A stretch of 64,000 nucleotides of DNA, from positions 124,001-188,000 of the forward strand of contig NZ_JAKRYL010000002.1 of assembly GCF_023555415.1 (NCBI RefSeq). The letters run 5' to 3'. Positions 61,134 to 64,000 of the stretch are shown in pieces (position 1 is the stretch's first letter; every line of letters starts with the position of its first letter). This DNA is from Halalkalibacter alkaliphilus. GTDB taxonomy: Bacteria > Bacillota > Bacilli > Bacillales > Bacillaceae_D. The notes beneath the pieces were generated by a model, which saw only the letters and a program-made list of their open reading frames with translations, was not told the DNA's origin and did no database searches. Position numbers and translations under genes: made by a program.

Positions 61134-64000
61134 ATGCCAATGCGGTACGCACAATTACCGAAAAAACAAGGCCTATATGATCCACAATTTGAGCATGATA
61201 ATTGCGGTATCGGCTTTTTAGCCCATATGAAAGGGAAGAAGTCGCATCAAGTAGTTGAAGATGCACTTCAAATTCTGCGAAATTTAGAACATCGTGGTGG
61301 GCAAGGTGACGAAGTAAATACAGGAGATGGTGCAGGGATCCTGTTACAAATTCCTCATCGTTTCTTTGAAAAAGTCTGTTTAGCAGATAGTATAGCTCTT
61401 CCTGAAGCAGGCGACTACGGAGTAGGGATGCTATTTTTGCCACAGGATGAAGAAGCACGGGAAAACTGCGAAAAAGGGCTAGAAGCCATTATAGAAACAG
61501 AAAACTTGGAGCTTCTAGGCTGGCGCGATGTTCCTGTTGATGATTCCATGCTTGGTAATGCGGCAAAAGCAGCAATGCCATTTATTCGTCAACTATTTAT
61601 TAAGCGCAGCTCAGAACTTAAAACGGAGTTAGATTTTGAACGTAAACTTTACGTGATTCGAAAACGTGCTGAACATGAACTTGCTGATCTTGTTCCACCA
61701 GATGAATCATTTTACTTTGCAAGTTTCTCAAGTCGTACAATCGTCTACAAAGGGATGTTAACGACAGAACAAGTTGATCAGTTTTTCTTAGATATTCCTG
61801 ATGCTGATTTTGAAACAGCTATTGCACTTGTTCACTCAAGATTTAGTACAAATACATTCCCAAGCTGGGAGCGGGCACATCCAAACCGTTATATGATTCA
61901 TAACGGTGAGATTAACACAGTAAAAGGAAATGTTAACTGGATGCATGCGCGTGAAGCTATGTTTAAAACAGATGCCTTTGGTGAGGACATTGAAAAAATC
62001 TCTCCAATTGTTGATAGCAGTGGATCGGACTCATCGATGTTTGATAATACGATTGAATTCTTATCATTAGCAGGCCGATCGATGGCTCATTCAGCAATGA
62101 TGATGATCCCAGAGCCATGGCAAAATGATGAGCAAATGAGTGCTGAAAAGAAAGCATTTTATCAGTTCCATAGCACGTTAATGGAGCCTTGGGATGGCCC
62201 TACAGCGATTGTATTTACAGATGGAAAACAAATTGGAGCATGTTTAGATCGAAATGGATTACGTCCGTCTCGCTATTATGTAACAAAAGATGATTATATC
62301 GTAATGTCGTCTGAAGTAGGTGTTCTTGATATTGACCCTGAAAACGTCCTTTATAAGGAACGTCTTCACCCAGGACATATGCTTTTAGTTGATACGGAAG
62401 AAGGCCGTATTATTCCTGATGAAGAAATTAAGCACCAGATTGCTAGTGAACATCCGTACGAAGATTGGGTTAACGAGCACTTAATTAACCTTGAAGATGT
62501 TCTTGAGACTGCTCATGTTGAAAATACGGACTTTAAAAACCTTGGTACACGCCAACTTGCTTTTGGCTATACGTATGAAGAGTTGTCAAAGGTCATCCAG
62601 CCAATGGTAAAAGATGGGGTTGATCCTGTTGGTTCAATGGGGTATGATTCACCACTTGCTGTCTTATCAAAGAGACCTCAACTTTTGTACAACTATTTCA
62701 AACAGCTATTCGCTCAAGTAACGAATCCAGCTATTGATGCAATCCGTGAAGAAGTGGTTACGGCTACTGGTACGACTATTGGGGCAGAACGTAACTTGCT
62801 GAATCCAGAACCATTAAGCTGTCGCCACATTCATCTTCCTTATCCAATCTTGGACAATGAAGAGTTAGCGAAGCTTCGCCATAACAAAATGGAAGGTTTC
62901 AAATCTATTACGTTACCAATCTTGTTTGATGTTTCAAAGGAAGAAAGTCAAATAGAAGACGCACTTAATTCGCTATTTGCTCGTGCTGACGCTGCGATTA
63001 AATGTGGCCACACGCTAATCATTTTAAGCGACCGTGGAATGAACGACACACAAGCAGCGATCCCTGCACTGCTAGCAGTTTCAGGATTGCATCACCACCT
63101 AATCCGTCAAGGAACGAGAACAAAAGTAAGCTTGCTTGTTGAATCTGGTGAGCCTAGAGAAGTTCATCACTTTGCATGTTTGTTAGGATACGGTGCTGAA
63201 GCAATTAATCCTTATCTTGTATTTGATTCAATTGATGGGCTCATCCAAGATGGATTACTTGAAGAGATTTCTTATGTTGAAGCAGTAAACAAATATGTTA
63301 AAGCTGCGGCAAAAGGAATTATGAAAGTTTTATCAAAAATGGGTATTTCAACAATTCAAAGTTACCGAGGTGCACAAATTTTTGAAGCTGTTGGTGTACA
63401 TGAATCGGTCGTCGATCGCTACTTCACGTGGACAACAACTAGAATTGGTGGAGTGAATCTAGAAATAATTGAAAAAGAAGTACGTACACGTCATAATCGT
63501 GCTTATTCAAAACAAGAAGGTGTAGATAAGGCGTTAGATCCAGGTGATGACCTTCAATGGCGTCGTAATGGGGATCCGCATCAATACAATCCTCATACGA
63601 TTCATATGTTGCAAAATGCATGTCGGAATAACAATTATGACTTATTTAAGAAGTATTCCAATGCACTCAATGAACAGACAAAAGAGCAAACAACGTTACG
63701 TGGATTGCTTGCGTTTAAGAATGGCCGTAAATCTATTCCGCTAGAGGAAGTTGAACCAGTAGAAGAAATCTTCAAACGTTTCCGTACTGGTGCCATGTCG
63801 TTTGGTTCGATCTCAAAAGAAGCACACGAAACACTTGCGATTGCAATGAACCGTATTGGCGGAAAGAGTAATACAGGGGAAGGTGGAGAAGATCCAGCTC
63901 GTTTTACTCCTGATGAAAATGGAGATTTACGTAGAAGTGCTATTAAACAAGTTGCTTCTGGTAGATTTGGGGTTACAAGTCATTACCTTGTAAATGCGGA
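61134..64000 (+). CDS. gltA: Glutamate synthase large subunit (3' end outside window)
   Basis: NADPH-dependent glutamate synthase alpha chain; forms two glutamates from glutamine and 2-oxoglutarate. The first 955 of about 1500 residues are present and the frame is open to the window end. The propeptide ends before Cys24 (EHDNCGIGF), the nucleophile of the class II glutamine amidotransferase domain; [13 protein letters not shown] and the central domain follow, and the FMN-binding synthase domain begins near [19 protein letters not shown] 61134 with GGAGAAAGGG upstream; ATG 61140 is an alternative. No gltC is adjacent, unlike B. subtilis. Confidence 0.96.
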   Translation, partial: MPMRYAQLPKKQGLYDPQFEHDNCGIGFLAHMKGKKSHQVVEDALQILRNLEHRGGQGDEVNTGDGAGILLQIPHRFFEKVCLADSIALPEAGDYGVGMLFLPQDEEARENCEKGLEAIIETENLELLGWRDVPVDDSMLGNAAKAAMPFIRQLFIKRSSELKTELDFERKLYVIRKRAEHELADLVPPDESFYFASFSSRTIVYKGMLTTEQVDQFFLDIPDADFETAIALVHSRFSTNTFPSWERAHPNRYMIHNGEINTVKGNVNWMHAREAMFKTDAFGEDIEKISPIVDSSGSDSSMFDNTIEFLSLAGRSMAHSAMMMIPEPWQNDEQMSAEKKAFYQFHSTLMEPWDGPTAIVFTDGKQIGACLDRNGLRPSRYYVTKDDYIVMSSEVGVLDIDPENVLYKERLHPGHMLLVDTEEGRIIPDEEIKHQIASEHPYEDWVNEHLINLEDVLETAHVENTDFKNLGTRQLAFGYTYEELSKVIQPMVKDGVDPVGSMGYDSPLAVLSKRPQLLYNYFKQLFAQVTNPAIDAIREEVVTATGTTIGAERNLLNPEPLSCRHIHLPYPILDNEELAKLRHNKMEGFKSITLPILFDVSKEESQIEDALNSLFARADAAIKCGHTLIILSDRGMNDTQAAIPALLAVSGLHHHLIRQGTRTKVSLLVESGEPREVHHFACLLGYGAEAINPYLVFDSIDGLIQDGLLEEISYVEAVNKYVKAAAKGIMKVLSKMGISTIQSYRGAQIFEAVGVHESVVDRYFTWTTTRIGGVNLEIIEKEVRTRHNRAYSKQEGVDKALDPGDDLQWRRNGDPHQYNPHTIHMLQNACRNNNYDLFKKYSNALNEQTKEQTTLRGLLAFKNGRKSIPLEEVEPVEEIFKRFRTGAMSFGSISKEAHETLAIAMNRIGGKSNTGEGGEDPARFTPDENGDLRRSAIKQVASGRFGVTSHYLVNA

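Noticed and set aside
1-64000. tRNA, rRNA, CRISPR arrays, prophage and intact IS elements
   Set aside because: No cloverleaf-type sequences, regularly spaced direct repeats, integrases or transposases were found anywhere in the window.

Overview
The window is a low-GC chromosomal segment of an endospore-forming Bacillaceae, most likely an alkaliphilic relative of Halalkalibacter/Alkalihalobacillus. Three things point there: gene order closely follows the Bacillus subtilis trp-to-ypp region; there is a menaquinol cytochrome b/c complex (qcrABC), bacillithiol genes and spore genes (ypjB, sspM, racA); and PonA has a very acidic extracytoplasmic tail, as often seen in alkaliphiles. The genus assignment is inference. 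No rRNA, tRNA, CRISPR array, prophage or intact insertion sequence was seen.

Layout. 1-5346: end of the aromatic amino acid supraoperon (trpB partial, trpA, hisC, tyrA, aroA). 5347-5836: gene gap holding a likely small RNA on the minus strand (consensus sigma-A promoter, about 99 nt, strong terminator). 5837-9600: an amidohydrolase-like relic protein, then TPR protein YpiA, YpiB and YpiF. 10024-13575: qcrA-qcrB-qcrC, ypjA, ypjB. 13697-15357: zinc peptidase YugP and, on the minus strand, YitT-family YpjC. 15587-21149: a tightly packed operon ypjD-dapB-mgsA-bshB1-bshA-cca-birA (lysine/cell wall, methylglyoxal, bacillithiol, tRNA CCA end, biotin). 21424-23501: panBCD (pantothenate). 23565-34356: a TPR protein, dinG, a catalytically dead metallo-beta-lactamase-like protein, ypmA, ypmB, aspB, asnS, dnaD, nth, ypoC. 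34448-43852: dynA, ponA-recU (minus), yppC, sspM (minus), racA, yppE. 43897-49964: TRIC-type channel, a small membrane protein, ilvA, a repeat-rich gap, a short YitT paralog, a PfpI/DJ-1 protein, rnz, ytzC-like. 50106-51446: thiol-redox genes including bacilliredoxin brxA. 51459-60865: phosphoesterase, ypgR (CvfC), a small sigma-1.1-like protein, ydbS-ydbT, a DUF2777 protein, an MBL hydrolase, an XpaC-like/TelA pair and an NRDE protein. 61134-64000: 5' part of gltA with a clear control region.

Several parts fit together. Bacillithiol synthesis genes (bshB1, bshA) and the bacilliredoxin brxA are in the same window, so both making and using this thiol are covered. DnaD, Nth, DinG and RecU are DNA replication/repair functions; RecU and PonA share a transcript, as in B. 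subtilis. Aspartate is made by AspB and feeds DapB (lysine/diaminopimelate), PanD (beta-alanine) and AsnRS.

The most striking non-coding content is a set of dispersed hairpin repeats between genes. They occur in two sequence flavours (GGGGTTATCCCAAAAGG-type and GAGGGCACTGAAAAAG-type), sometimes joined to a longer conserved module with an internal hairpin that shows a compensatory base change between copies, and sometimes to a third repeat that bounds a roughly 630-bp inverted-repeat element after ilvA. Other items worth checking are the minus-strand small RNA, a sigma-G promoter in front of the tiny sspM gene, a terminator whose 3' arm is also the ribosome binding site of the next gene, a 27-codon leader ORF overlapping the NRDE gene start, and the dyad/cre control region of gltA.
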